Positions 22,001-31,943 are shown, counted from the first letter of the stretch. The stretch is DNA of 64,000 nucleotides from Aspidapion aeneum (GCA_963576565.1 OY755038.1:208169013-208233012), one strand, 5' to 3'. Notes: generated from the letters alone by a model not told the origin. Translations and numbers: made by a program.

Positions 22001-25000
22001 CAACGCAATGCAATGGCTAGAAACAAAAGCACGAATTTTATCATAAGAGGGGATCTCATTGGAGCAATAATTTTGCTCAAATGCCTTGCGCGTGGTTGGG
22101 TCCAACCTATCCAAGAGCATTTGTGCCATAATATAATCCCAAAACTCCGTTTTAAAACCCATGACTTTTAAAGCACTTAAGTTTTTCGAAAAACAATCAA
22201 GCAAATTCCTCAAATTCGTAGCATTCTCTTTAGTAAGAGGAGAGAAGCCTTCAATTGCCTTCCAGTGAAGGTAAGCTTGTAATCGTTTATTTGTATACCT
22301 ATCCACCAAGGTGTGGTAGGCATTTAAATAATTTTCAGCAAGGATAGGAATGTCAGAAATGACATCCAGGGCAGGGCCCTTTAAATTAGAAAAAAGCAAA
22401 TTGAATTTTTCAAAGTTTCCCAGCGACCTATTATTGTGCACGGTAGCATTAAAGGCTTGCAAAAAGGTTGGAAACTCCTTAAATTCCCCTTGAAAAAGAG
22501 GTATTTTTATCCTAGGCAGTAAACCATGCTGGTCTGTGGAGGCACAGGGACTGCCCATGGGATTTATCGTACTGCTCAAAAGCCCTCCATCTTCAAAGGG
22601 TAGTTCGAAAAGTTCGTAAAATATAGTGGAAATCTCGTCACAGCGTTTGCAAAAGTCCATAAACACTTTGTTTTCTACTACTAAGCGATCCTCATCAGAG
22701 GCTACCAACGTCAACAAAGTATTATGGTGTTTTTCAAAATCTTTTTTGATTTTTGACAATGTCCGAAATTTGACTTTAAAGCCGCTGTGATAGGCAGGGT
22801 CATTTTTTGCGAGGGTCGCGGATTCAATGATCAAATTTAGCTGTGAAATCGCACTATAGCGCAAGGCTTTAGCCTTTAAAATTTTATCCGAACTAGACAT
22901 GATTTAAAAAAAAATCCAAAAAATAATTGACAAAAATTAGGTAAACTGAAAAAAAAAATCAAAATTTGGACACCCTGTATAAATATTAATGTCCTACGTT
23001 TAATTACAATAATCAAACTATAAGCGCACAAAAGTAAAGAAAATACCCGATGCAAACTAATGATAACAAAAAAACTTGTGTATAAGTTTTTTTATCTTCG
23101 CCTCGCGAATTCAAATAAGTAGGTACCTACTATGTACTAAATTTAAAAATAAATACCTACAAATCAAAAGCATTTAATTTGGTAAAACTATTTATCTGCC
23201 TTTACACGAAAACAAATTCTCAAGTTAAGAATTAAATTTCCTTCAAAATTTATTATGCACGCAAAAAATGGATACAATCATAGCCATTTGCAGACAGATA
23301 TTATAATAGTAAATTAGAAATAGATATATTCATAGCAATTTTTACGCAAAAACGAATATAGTAAAGCATCCGCAATCGGATATAGTCATAGCAATTTGCA
23401 ATAAGCAAAAATGAATATGGCAATTTGGAGATTTTTTTTCGAGCAAATTGGATATAATTATAGCAATCCACAAATGTGAAGGCACAACGGCTAAAATAAT
23501 AGCACTTTGCAGACACTATTTTAAACTATTTCCAGTGACAAACAAAAAAACACCCGAATTCCATACGGTTTTTTTTTTACAAAAAAGAAACGAAAAAACT
23601 TGATTTATTCGAAACAAAAAAAAGCATAGTAGTTTACAGATTTTATCTGTGTTTGGTTTTTCGCATGAAAAGGCTAAATTTATTGTTAAAAATATTTAAT
23701 TTTTACACAAAAAAAATCGCAAAATGTATTTTAGAAACCTAGGGGTTTTCTAAAGTAGGCATGTAAGAAAAACAAGGGTTTTTCTTGCGTTTGTTTTTAC
23801 ACAAAAAAAAATCGCAAAATGTATTTTAGAAACCTAGGGGTTTTCTAAAGTAGGCATGTAAGAAAAACAAGGGTTTTTCTTGCATTTGAAACCAGTAAAA
23901 AAGGCATTTAGGAAAAACAAGGGTTTTTCTTGCATTTGAAACCAGTAAAAAAAACTAACCTAAAAAGGCAAAAAAACGATTCCAGAAATCCGGGTCGCTA
24001 AGGATCAAAAATGGGGCTCCCTGGTGGTCCAGATAGGAGAGTTGTCTGGAATTTAACGGTGTCAGATGTGGACTGTAATTTTAAGGGAATAAGGTCATAG
24101 GCTAAGCTGGTACAAGGGATTCTGAAATGGTCTAGTTTACCTTCTAGGTTAGTGTAGCAATAAACAAATGTATGTAAGGTAAAAATAATGCATTTTCACT
24201 TACCATTTTTATACAGGAAGCGGAACTCATGGGAGGACACGCTGTTAAACCGTGCTTTTTGCACCCCACATGAATGTGGTAGGAGAGTCGCTAACACGCG
24301 TGTATTATCGTTCGAAGGCGAAACGGTTCTCTCTGTTGCGGCAGCAGGTATCGCTGCTGCGTTCATTCTCCCACATGGCGCCCAGTGGCGTCGTTAATCC
24401 ATAGGCGTAGGAGAAAAGGGAATAAGTAGGAGGGAATGAGATTACGAAGGTCCATATTAAAGGAACTAGGAACCTTAGTAATTCAAAATGCATTTTATGT
24501 AAAGTAAATTAATTATAGCAAATTGTAATATTTGCCTTTAAAACCGCGGGAGTTTCAAATGCAAATAACCCAGTAATTTTAAGTACTTAATTAGTTAATT
24601 GATACTAAATAAACAAAAAATAGAAAATGCTCTAGTGAATCACCAAATAGCCTAATTCGAACCAATTTGGTAAATTATAGTAAAAAGAACATATTTACAA
24701 AAAGGAAGGCGGGACGAACCACGGGGCAAAGTCAACTTATAATAAAGGTATAAAGTTCTGTGGCGAAAAGGGCGCTTCATGTGCCTAGTCGCCAGGTCTA
24801 GAGCCTACTCCACACCACTACTACTACTAAAAGATGGAGTTGTAAATCGCTTCAGCTGAAAATTAAAAACGTAAAGATAACATAGGTATCTAGTCAACTT
24901 AATTCCAAATGACGAATGCACAACATACCACAAACGTTAATTTAGTAGTTTCACACTCCTTCAACTTTTTGTTATTTATATTTGTTTATTTATTTTTATT

Positions 25001-28000
25001 AGATTTTTGGCTTTTTACAAACTACCGAATTTTAGTAAAAAAATTTGACTGCATTAAAAAAATCAATATAAAAATAACCTTAGAGTAATTTTATTACTCT
25101 GAGAAAATAACCTTAAAAAATGGCGGTAACATTAAAGGACGGCCACCGTAAGTACCAGGCGCCGTTACCGCACATAACAAAAAAAGATCGAGAATCTGCT
25201 AATGCGCAAACTCCGTAATAACAATAACGGTAAAAAAGTGTAAAATATGCTACCCAAAATGTCTCGGATGTCATAGGCAAAGTGTCTCCTTTTGAAAATG
25301 CAATTGGCTTGCGAGCAAAGCACGGCCTATGACTGGGGCTAAACCTTAGAGACCCTTTCGTTTTATGCTTGGGGTTTGCCTTAATACCCGGCTGGTGTCC
25401 TTTGGTAAAAGCGCGCACTCTTTAGTTGCATCTGTAAATGGAGACACTATACTTATTATAATAGACGATTTGCCGGGAGCACAAAGCACACCTATACTTT
25501 GTGCCGGTAGAATTGGTTGCAAGCAAGAAATGCGTATTAACTTGGATATTTATAAACTTTCGGAGGAGCAAGTCATTTTCGTACAGAAATCCCGATTGGA
25601 TTATTTTGCCATATTTTTTTTTCTAAATAGGTAATCACAAAAAAAACAATGCAAATAATAAAAAAAAATCAGTAATCAAACACCTCCCCAAAAGAAAACA
25701 AACAAAAATGCAAAGTGGTTATTTAAAAAAGTAACGCTCAGCTGTCAAATTTTAACAAACCGTTAAAATACGGCCAAGTTACATAAAGTATATTTCATTA
25801 TTTTTGGGATAACTTTTGACTGTGTCACTTATCATCAAGATAACAGCTGACCAAGGGTGCACAGGTCCAGATTCAGACAGGAAAAAAAAAAAGATAACAA
25901 ATTAGGCTGGTATATACGCAAGTAGGTATTTTTAAAGTATCTGGTTCTTCTTTAAGTGATTTAAAGATAATCTCTTACTAAAAATATGGACATAATGCAT
26001 TAAGGGTTTTATTTTTAAGGGTGTCAAAGTAAAAAAAAACGATCTTAATATATAATCGTTTAGTCGACTTCGTTGAAATTTGGCACTGCTGTTTGTAGTG
26101 ACAAGAGGCGAATTTGACACTAATTAGATTAAAATAATTAAGTCCAGTGGCGTCCCGAAATACATCGTAACCAATATTTTTGACAAAATACCTGTGCGTT
26201 ACCAAATATTTTCCCATTTGGATTTTGTATTAAATAACTACAAACACAAATTACCTACTTCTTTTTTCTAAATCAAACCTAACCTACCTCAAAATAATCA
26301 TCCGCACTAAGATCCATATTGTGATTTAAATCTAAAAAAATAATCAGATATCATATTTACATATGCTAAGTTTCTATCACCACAAACTAACTTAAAAGTG
26401 ACTGCTAGCTCGTAAGACATTTTTAGGTCCTTTTTTGAAAAAACACTAGTTTTGAAAAACATTAAAACTGTTTGTAAAAAACCACAACAACCAAGTTAAT
26501 AAACAGGATTGTGCGCCATTTTAAATTAGCCATGTCGGTTCATATTTTTTTAAGTTTCAGTAAAAACTATTATCCGCGACCTTAAACAACCCAAGGTTTC
26601 GTATTTGATGCATATCGGTTGATAAATAAAGAAACCGGCCATTTTGGAGCCGCCATTTTATATTTTTTCAAGTTTCAGTTAAAAATTATAATCAGCGACC
26701 AAAAACAATGCAAAGTTTCGAACTCGATAGTTATTGGTTCATAAATGGAAAAACCGCCAACAAAAATATTTATAGAATTTGATGCTGTTTTGCTCGTTTA
26801 AAATTTTTTTGAGGGTTTGAGGTAAAAACGCGTTTTGATTAGAGATCCCGCTGAGAGCGCTCCATTTAGGATTTGGATCAATCAAGGATCAGTTTGCAGT
26901 TGCTCCCACAGAGATCTGCTCCAACAAGGAGCGATTTCTGAGCGGTCGAGAGCAGTGTTGATCCAAAAAGGTATTAGCGTCGAATAATATAAATCACCAA
27001 TTCTTGGCACAAAGGTAACAAGCGGTTAAGCGCGACTTTGAGGGGGAGTAACCTGGTAAATATCCCTAGAAAAAACATAATACAGGATGTCCCAAAAGTC
27101 CGAGTCCACCCAAATATCTTCTGAATTATTATATATAGTTCCATATTTGGCAGTAACAAATAGTACCAAGAGATCTATTTTATAAAGTGGTAAGTGTACC
27201 GCCCCTCTATAAAATAGATCTTTTAATGTTATCGGTTACTGTCAAATTGGTTCAAAAGATATTTGGGTGGATTCGAAATTTTGGGATACCCTGTATATTA
27301 GTTATTAGTTAATAGATATCGGTCTAACCGCATAATCAGCCCCCTTAGAAAAAAAGTAATTACGAATAGGCGTCCGCATTACTCCCCACTCCTCCCTCCC
27401 TCCGAGATTTTAGCCAAGATTCGCGATTGCAAGAGATGTAAACAATGGTATTGCGCATGTCTGGTACACAGCACGCGTGACTGCACGGTCTGAAAAGCTT
27501 GCTGCTTGCACACACGTCGAACCGTGCTTGCACGCTTGTTGTTATTAAAAATGGTTACATTGATTCCCATTGGCCTAGCTTGCGTGCTGGCGTTCAACTC
27601 CGTCAGCGAACACGACAGAACAAGTGACAACTATCGTGCTGGAGTGCAACTCGGCCAGCAAACACGATTAGAAATGCAGCTTTAATTTTAGGCACAAGAA
27701 GAAGAATCACATTCATTACCTACTTTCGTAGAAGAAAAATGCGACGCATTCGAAGCTAAAAAAAAAATTCCACGAGAATCCTCGAAACTGGAACTGAAAG
27801 GTGAAATGTTTTGTTTTGAAGTGCTTCTTGCAGTGCAGAAAGCTGACCATGATGACGGACTTGATATTAAGGCATTCTACAAACACCTTCGCGGTAAAGT
27901 AGGTCCAGAAACAGACGTGGATAAATTGACCACTATATGTCAATTTTTAAAAGGTATTGAATTCCTTACTTGTATCTTTGACAACAGTGATATTTATGTA

Positions 28001-28018
28001 TCTGCCATCAATGAATGA
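16055..28018 (+). CDS. Array gene B: small secreted four-cysteine protein, possibly minus-C odorant-binding-like
   Basis: Exon 1 (16055-16108) encodes the signal peptide 'MKFLAVLFAVVSIIVVVK' with a GTAAGT donor. Exon 2 (27692-28018) follows TTTTAG and encodes 108 residues ending 'YVSAINE'. Cysteines correspond to those of gene A (spacings 23, 41, 10). The core 'MFCFEVLLAV' and 'DDGLDIKAFYKHLR' are nearly the same as in A, while the region between the first and second Cys differs strongly. The intron is about 11.6 kb because an intact BEL/Pao element lies inside it, antisense. Whether such an intron is still spliced efficiently cannot be seen from sequence. Both exons are undamaged. Family assignment carries the same uncertainty as gene A. 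Confidence 0.58.
16861..16865 (+). repeat. BEL/Pao target-site duplication (left; right copy 24722-24726)
   Basis: CGGGG is present directly outside both LTRs, and unit A has it once in ATGCGGGGCAAAG. Five base pairs is typical for BEL/Pao integration. Confidence 0.92.
16866..17575 (-). repeat. BEL/Pao 3' LTR
   Basis: 710 bp, reading TGGTTCGTCCCGCC to GGGAGCCCCA in element sense. It appears identical to 24012-24721 over the stretches compared; the short frames inside both LTRs translate identically. Confidence 0.96.
17576..17589 (-). promoter_or_regulatory. Polypurine tract of the BEL/Pao element
   Basis: AGGGGGGTGGGAAA in element sense lies directly before the 3' LTR, the position expected for plus-strand DNA priming. 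Confidence 0.8.
17618..22900 (-). CDS. BEL/Pao Gag-Pol polyprotein, 1760 aa, intact
   Basis: Replicates the element through an RNA intermediate in virus-like particles. Domains in order: Gag region of the DUF1759 type (about 130-300); CCHC-like knuckles (C360 to C373, C394 to C408, C414 onward); aspartic protease with 'CDSGAQSS' (Asp498); reverse transcriptase with Asp836 and 'FVDD' at 911-914; RNase H with Asp1089, Glu1134, Asp1166; zinc-binding integrase head (H1405, H1410, C1440, C1443); integrase core with Asp1475, Asp1541, Glu1583; and the DUF5641-type tail with 'GTMVLIKDEN' near 1704. All expected catalytic residues are present and there is no stop or frameshift, so the copy may be active. 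Length is usual for the family. The start was chosen as the first ATG, 'MSSSDK', after the leader. Confidence 0.97.
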   Translation of the reverse strand: MSSSDKILKAKALRYSAISQLNLIIESATLAKNDPAYHSGFKVKFRTLSKIKKDFEKHHNTLLTLVASDEDRLVVENKVFMDFCKRCDEISTIFYELFELPFEDGGLLSSTINPMGSPCASTDQHGLLPRIKIPLFQGEFKEFPTFLQAFNATVHNNRSLGNFEKFNLLFSNLKGPALDVISDIPILAENYLNAYHTLVDRYTNKRLQAYLHWKAIEGFSPLTKENATNLRNLLDCFSKNLSALKVMGFKTEFWDYIMAQMLLDRLDPTTRKAFEQNYCSNEIPSYDKIRAFVSSHCIALEQIQQTQDYLKNKDLSISSQKNQAKFQNRSALFQRASKNASQYPNGQSGLNNTPNPQNFCFLCKSGDHIIYRCPNFLAKTPQQRFEIVKQHKACVNCLASKHNLPQQCKSEKRCLHCGQFHHSLLHFFPINSTPSSASSPSTSAVQPPRSPVATEFNRTTNTIVTGMSLNDREVLLCTALIQIQDVFQNWHTVRAICDSGAQSSFISKSCADSLGLPKFNIAMTLQSLDRMTTSAKSGINCNISSLRDNNFVFNFDAIILDKICSDLPHSSFSIKSFPFLANLALADPGFNKSDKIDLLLGGDVYPYILLDGRLSTGPNNPVCINTIFGWGIMGNLSLSPSTTNQIKTFFTTSMNDSFVNLDKNLQRFWQIDDIPNVKAIDPEDEFCENYFLKTTSKNEEGRYIVSLPFKVTAPDFGDTRSIAVRRFFSLEKKLLQNPDFYAAYSSVLQDYLDNNHMQPVSAPLPTEISNHFYIAHHAVFKKDSTSTPLRVVFDASMHAPGKISLNNAVYTGPPLQRDLQKILLLYRLHKFCFCCDIRQMYRMILVDPSQTNFQRIVWRFDPNQPIQDFEINRVLFGVSCSPFLAIRTLLQLAREHEDLPLASKIIEEAVFVDDVISGSDDFFKATEMKNQLIELLSRGGFELRKWASNCPELLSDLPESHISMKALSLDLDAENSTLKILGLNWNPHTDEFFYTFDCSLQTCTKRTILSNLARIYDPLSFLAPIVLILKLIVQYCWAEDLNWDDPVSPEIVFKWEKFKNELKFLHSVKIPRQIILPNASQIQLVGFCDSSERAYCAVAYIRIFYSDGNIKVFFVCSKSRVAPLRRKLTLPRLELLGAVLLAKLMDFLLETFSEKIKFDKILAFTDSTVTLSWIQGSPHKFKTFVSNRTAYIQGRISPEFWHYVPTEQNPADCGTREMYPSDLQRFYFWLEGPSFLNQPTNTWDFMTVTYDGNAVLEEQRKNIFNVFTCEQTVEYYVNNLFEKYSSLFKIKRIVAYFLRGLQRFKNPSYNFATDYLTNQDYYKSLLFISKCVQSFSFQKEIELLKDKKQLPKAFQKLCPFLHNESYDLLRVGGRLCHSNLSYDKKFPILLPSSAKFTELLILDLHRSNLHCGIQTTTFLLMQNFWVLSAKKVVRKVLSSCHTCWKTKPNSLQPPMGNLPKFRVSEAKVFENVGIDFCGPFTITLGRTRGAKTMKAYVCLFICCAVKAVHLELVSDMTSEAFLAALRRFIARRGLCSKISSDCGTNFVASEKYLRQIFSDCVKGEGIVWSFNPPAAPHMGGIWESNIKSLKTHLHRVVGNQILTYEELNTVLTQVEAIMNSRPLCALSTDPTDLAVLTPNNFLNLRPPGTIPDPNYCDIALNRLSRWQLLQRMHRDFWIRWHREYLHTLQQRAKWHQPLASIDIGTMVLIKDENSTPLDWPLGRIEDLIKGSDNVPRVAIVKTTKGTYKRPLVKLCALPTN
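23701..23957 (-). repeat. Tandem repeats in the BEL/Pao leader
   Basis: Two 94-bp units start at 23701 and 23795. They are followed by a shorter repeated piece built on AACAAGGGTTTTTCTTGC, which occurs four times overall. It lies in the untranslated leader between the 5' LTR and the polyprotein frame. Confidence 0.85.
24012..24721 (-). repeat. BEL/Pao 5' LTR
   Basis: 710 bp with TG...CA ends in element sense, followed by the leader. Directly after it is a possible but imperfect primer-binding site containing TAGCGACCCGGA. A clear tRNA complement was not established. Confidence 0.94.
24758..24830 (+). repeat. Non-LTR 3' tail, unit B copy
   Basis: Counterpart of 10720-10790, sharing GGCGAAAAGGGCGCTTCATG and the (CTA)n end. 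Confidence 0.8.
25118..25600 (+). other. Conserved intronic segment of unknown nature (unit B copy)
   Basis: Paralogue of 11066-11560. Here the third frame is open for about 89 codons ('INLDIYKLSEEQVIFVQKS' near its end). There is no known-domain resemblance that I can name. Confidence 0.3.
27083..27293. mobile_element. 211-bp palindromic MITE, unit B copy
   Basis: Same length, ends and TA flanks as 13274-13484. It begins CAGGATGTCCCAAAA, one change from the unit A copy. Confidence 0.88.
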
Positions 28019-28247
28019 GTTTAAACTATATGTATACAAACCCTAAAATATAAACAATAATAAATAAAATAATAAATAATGTGTTTTTAAATTTAAGTGG
28101 ACAATATTCAAAAGAAACTACACAAGGGGAACCGTAAACCATAAGAGATACAGTTTTGATTAAATGAAAAAAGATTTTACGCTCAGTATTTTATTAGCGT
28201 GCAGCACGTTTTGTGTGCGTTTTCATGTCTGACCGTACACTCACTGG

Positions 28248-28427
28248 CAGTGACGTATATAGAAGAAAGTTTCGGAGGGGGGGCCGGACAGTCTCGGGGG
28301 GGAGGACCAAGACCCCGTATTTTATGCTATTTTATGTTTGTATTCATGAAATATGTGGAAAATATCTAAAAAAATCTTAGCTTCGGGGGGGAGCCGGGCC
28401 CCCAGGCCCCCCTTTTATACGCCACTG
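28248..28427. mobile_element. 180-bp hAT-type MITE in the 3' flank of unit B
   Basis: Ends CAGTGACGTATATAG and TATACGCCACTG are inverted. The 8-bp duplication CTCACTGG flanks it (28240-28247, 28428-28435). Unit A has a single uninterrupted CTCACTGGCGTAAC. Confidence 0.9.
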
Positions 28428-28490
28428 CTCACTGGCGTAACTGTGCCCCCCCCCAGAGCTTTCCAGGCCGCCCCACAGACGGCTCACACA

Positions 28491-29224
28491 TCTTATTTTT
28501 GGCCAAAAAGGGCTTAAGGTGAAATGCCCAAAAAGGCAGCAAGCTTAGTGTCAGTCTAAAGTAAAGAGTCTAGTAGGCCTGAAAACACATGAAACAAAAC
28601 TAATAATACTCTTTGACCGGCGTCAGAGATGATTTATTTTAAATATTGTTTTCGTAGTGCTTGAAACGTAAAATATTGTCAATATTTTAATCCGTATTGG
28701 CAAATTTTTTTTCCTTGTTTTGTTTTTAAATTTAAGCGAATTTAAAATGGATTTGAGAGAGAGGAAGGTAAGTAGATTCCAGAATTTGTAAAATTTTTAA
28801 AAACGGCGGTTGCTTTGCAGCAGGCTTGCAAAAGCAGACGAGTTATATTATAGGCATTGTTGTAAAATATGGAAAAAAAGGTATGTTTTAAAACTCCATA
28901 TCATAATTTTTGAGATAACTTTTTGATAGTTATCAGCTGTTTACCATAACAAATAGCATAGGCCAACGAAAAAAAGTCGTAAAAAGTTGTCTCAACAATA
29001 ATGATATAGGGTGTATTTGAGTACTATATTTGCTGGCCAAATTTTTCTGGGGGCGCCACAGAGGGCTCCCGAAACTAATTTAGGCATAATTTTACTCCCG
29101 GTTTTTATAAAAACCGGTTAAAAATGACTTGATAATAAACTTGTTCACTCAATTTGCCAAAAAAAAAAATTCAATTTACTGGTTATAGCCGTACGTTGCT
29201 TGTTTTAAACTTAAAGAAAATATT
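28491..29224. other. Intergenic stretch without supported gene
   Basis: Short ATG frames followed by GTAAGT or GTATGT occur near 28748 and 28870 and could be small first exons. Nothing downstream supports them. The last ~90 bp (29127-29215) recur at 30563-30650. Confidence 0.4.
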
Positions 29225-30500
29225 ATCTATTCTATCTATCTATTTAGCCTTCCTCAATCCATCTTTGGACGTAGGCCTCCCTCAATATTTTTCACTCTTC
29301 TCTGTCTGTCGCCGTGTTTATCCATCTAGTTCCCGCGTGTTTCTTCAAATCGTCCGCGCATCTCATTTAGGGTCTTCTCCTACTTGTTTTATCCTCCTAA
29401 GGTCTCCAGTTTACAATACATTTGTTACGTCGATCGTCTTTCTGTCTGATATTATGACCGGTAAATTTTCATTTTAATTGTGCTACTTCTCCTTTGACAT
29501 CCCTTACTTTTGTTTTATTTCTTATCCATTCATTCATTTTTCTATCTGTTAGCTTTACATGTAAAATTTGTCTTTCCATTGATCTTTAGGCTTTTGTTAC
29601 CTTATCCATGTTTGATTTTGTAATAAGTGTCCAGGTCTGGGATCCATGGGTAAGTACATAATATACATTATTTGAAAACTCCAGAAGGTTCATTTTAATT
29701 GAATAAGTTTGAAAGAAAAAACTAAATTGAGTTCTAGCTTCTTTTTATTTTTTATATAAGTCTACCGACGCGTTTCGAAGTTTTTTTAAATTACTTCATC
29801 ATCAAGGCTAATTTTTTTCAAACGTATAAAAAAAAATAGAAACACATTGTAAGAGAAAATTCTTTTAACATTAAAGTAGTACTTACTCGAGTACTGGATT
29901 TTTCAACCATTCAAGAAGAAATTTGAGTTTTTGTTTCTGCTGAATAAAGAAACAAAACCTGAAAATTGACAAATTTTCGCGAAAAATACGGAAAAACCAT
30001 CCTGCAAACACAGAAACATTGAGGGTCTGAAAAACCCTTTCATACATTGGTTATATACTACTACACATACTCGTTTTGAGGTACAAATAATATTTTTTAT
30101 TTTTTAATTTGATTTCAGCTGTTTGGTGTTTTTTTAGTTTATTAATTTGTCCCAGGTATTTATATTCCTCTACTTGTTTTATTTTCTTTTGGTTTATTCT
30201 GATCATAATATCTTCATCTGTGTTTGTTATGATTCTTCCAGGATTTTTATCAGTTCTTCTTTCTTGTCTGTTATTAAGGCTGAAAAGCTTTGCTGTGATT
30301 GATATCCGTCAAATTTTGTTGTTAGTCTACCTGTTAATATTTTCGTGAAAAGCTTATAAATTACATTGCGGAGTGTTATAGGTCGATAGTTTTTTAAGTC
30401 TGCTCCATCGCCTTTCTTGTGTAGAATAATGGTTATGGATTATTTCCTGTTGTTTGGAATTATTTTTTCTTTTAGTATTTTATTCACGAGAATATGAAGA
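29225..30500 (-). pseudogene. Non-LTR retrotransposon fragment (endonuclease-RT type), minus strand
   Basis: On the minus strand the right part (30500-30080) encodes RT blocks such as 'DGADLKNYRPITL' and later 'VEEYKYLGQ', with an internal deletion between them. The left part (29650-29230) encodes the tail 'RNKTKVRD', 'DREEWKILREAYVQRW', typical after the RT of this class. A foreign ~400-bp piece (about 29660-30070) separates them. Its minus strand contains TTCGAAACGCGTCGGTAGA, resembling Penelope-like 3' ends. The element ends in a (TAGA)n-like tail at 29225. Confidence 0.72.
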
Positions 30501-31303
30501 TGATGGGATATTATAGTTTTCATAATATAATCACCTAAAAACTATCTGACAATAGACTTACATATAGACAATAAATTACTTGATTTGTCCAAAAATATAG
30601 AATTTTCAAATTACTAATCATAGGCGTACGTTGCTATTTTAAAAACTAAAAAGTCTTATGTATGTACAGAAAGACGCCGACCAAAAAAAAGGTGGGTAGA
30701 TGATTCTGGAAAATATCTAATATCAATGAAGAAAAAAGTTGGATGGGATTTTCAAAAACATTGAATGTCATATTGCATTTGCCAAGTTTTGAAAGTCTGT
30801 ACCCTTATTGGAGCCGCCCACCACCCTTCTCGACAGAGGCCTGGTATCGAATCCAAGATGGCCGCCGATGAGGGCAATTCCGTCACACGTTCGGTTAGGT
30901 ATAATTGGTTGAAATTGATAAATTTATACGTTTTAAACTGCAAATAAATACAAATAATGTATTTTGCAGTGGCAAGAATATTTAAACGATTGAAATTTTA
31001 TGGATTTTTGGTAATTACTTTATCAGTATATGTAGCTATTCATAAATAATACTATTTATAAATGGACACAGACATTTTTTCTCTTAAAACCAGGAGAAGG
31101 GAAAAAAAGAGGGAGGTGTGATTAAAAGTGAGAGTTCGGTTCGGAATTAAGGGCGAGGGTTATTATAGTTTTTTAAGCTTAAGAAAACAATGAAGATAAT
31201 ATATATGCTATAAGTAATTTTCATAAAGGTTATAGAGTTCGTGGTTTGGAGAAACGTCCAGATTGGAAGGTTTTTCTTTGGTTTGAATTTTAAAGTTATG
31301 TCA
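30501..31303. other. Intergenic stretch without supported gene
   Basis: Contains the second copy of a ~90-bp direct repeat (30563-30650, see 29127-29215). Near 30690 a short RT-tail-like phrase ('KRWVDDSGKYL') appears on the plus strand. Nothing more could be supported. Confidence 0.4.
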
Positions 31304-31738
31304 TCAAAATATGTGTTCTTGCTCTTGCAAATAAGCAGCTGAAGTCTTCAGGCTTTCTTCAACAGCTTGGCGTATTAAATCATATTCCAAACGCTTTGTC
31401 TTAGATTTTGGACTTTCCCTGAAATGTTCTTCTTTGTTCATAAATTTTGGACAGTCAGGAAATTTGGTAGGAATAGCAGCTAAAAATTTAAAAAACCTAA
31501 ATCTCTGATAGGAATGGAATTTCGCCTCTTTGACCAACTATTACCAAAAAAAATTGTTTGTCACCAACACTTTGAAATGCATGTGAACATTTATAAAATA
31601 CATTATTTGGGTCAGCTCGGGTCGGCTCTTTGACTTACCTTTTTTAAGTTTATTTAGTGGCACATCTAATACTTCTGTGTTTGTGAAATATTTTATGGAA
31701 CGCTCAACTTCCTCACTTTTAAAGTGCAATTCATACAC
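31304..31738 (-). pseudogene. THAP-domain gene remnant with one intact intron
   Basis: The first minus-strand exon segment (about 31738-31647) opens after TTGTTAG and reads 'VYELHFKSEEVERSIKYFTN', then 'LNKLKK', ending at a GTAAGT donor. The second follows TTTTTAG near 31480 and continues 'AAIPTKFPDCPKFM' to the stop at 31304. Joined, this is the second half of a THAP finger (C-x2-H, then A-x-P-T-x-F). The expected Cys of C-x2-H is Tyr here (TAT for TGT), so one zinc ligand is lost. The exon with the N-terminal half is absent; duplicated array DNA begins right upstream, at 31789. Probably a truncated transposase or THAP-gene relic. Confidence 0.65.
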
Positions 31739-31788
31739 CTAACAATTTTGGAAAAAACATCATTACGAGTATATTAAAAAATAAATGA

Positions 31789-31943
31789 TTAGCGCATTCC
31801 ACAGTAACCTGGGCCGTATAATCGGTTCAAGAGAAGTAGATGAATTGACCAATAAGTGTAAATTTTTACAGGGTACTGAATCGAATCTCTTAACTGTATC
31901 TTTGACAATATTGATATGTATATATTTACCACCAAGGAATGAG
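31789..31943 (+). pseudogene. Truncated second-exon copy of the four-cysteine array gene
   Basis: Begins abruptly at ATTAGCGCATTCCACAGTAA, homologous to gene C from residue 'ISAFHSN' onward. It carries a small insertion (TCGAA after ACTGAA) that shifts the frame, plus changes in the 'CIFDNSD' block. Its 3' flank also matches that of gene C, continuing to about 32470. It lacks the signal exon and the first half of exon 2. Closest to gene C by eye. Confidence 0.85.

Larger units (their letters stand above)
16866..24721 (-). mobile_element. Complete BEL/Pao LTR retrotransposon (7856 bp)
   Basis: Two 710-bp LTRs with TG...CA ends bracket one uninterrupted polyprotein frame. A purine-rich tract adjoins the 3' LTR. 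A CGGGG duplication and the empty site in unit A define the insertion exactly. Element sense is the minus strand: 5' LTR 24012-24721, leader, pol frame 22900-17618, 3' LTR 16866-17575. No envelope-like frame is present. Equal LTR length, no differences seen where I compared them, and an intact frame point to a very recent insertion. Confidence 0.97.
14535..28490 (+). repeat. Tandem duplication unit B
   Basis: Direct copy of 6655-14530 with the same internal order. Extra sequence is explained by a pogo-like relic (14885-15531), the BEL/Pao element (16866-24721) and a hAT-type MITE (28248-28427), all absent at the corresponding positions in unit A. Confidence 0.88.

Noticed and set aside
30830..30860. 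GGTATCGAATCC resembling a tRNA B box, possible SINE
   Set aside because: It has an extra base compared with the consensus, no matching A box at the right distance and no poly-A or repeat tail.
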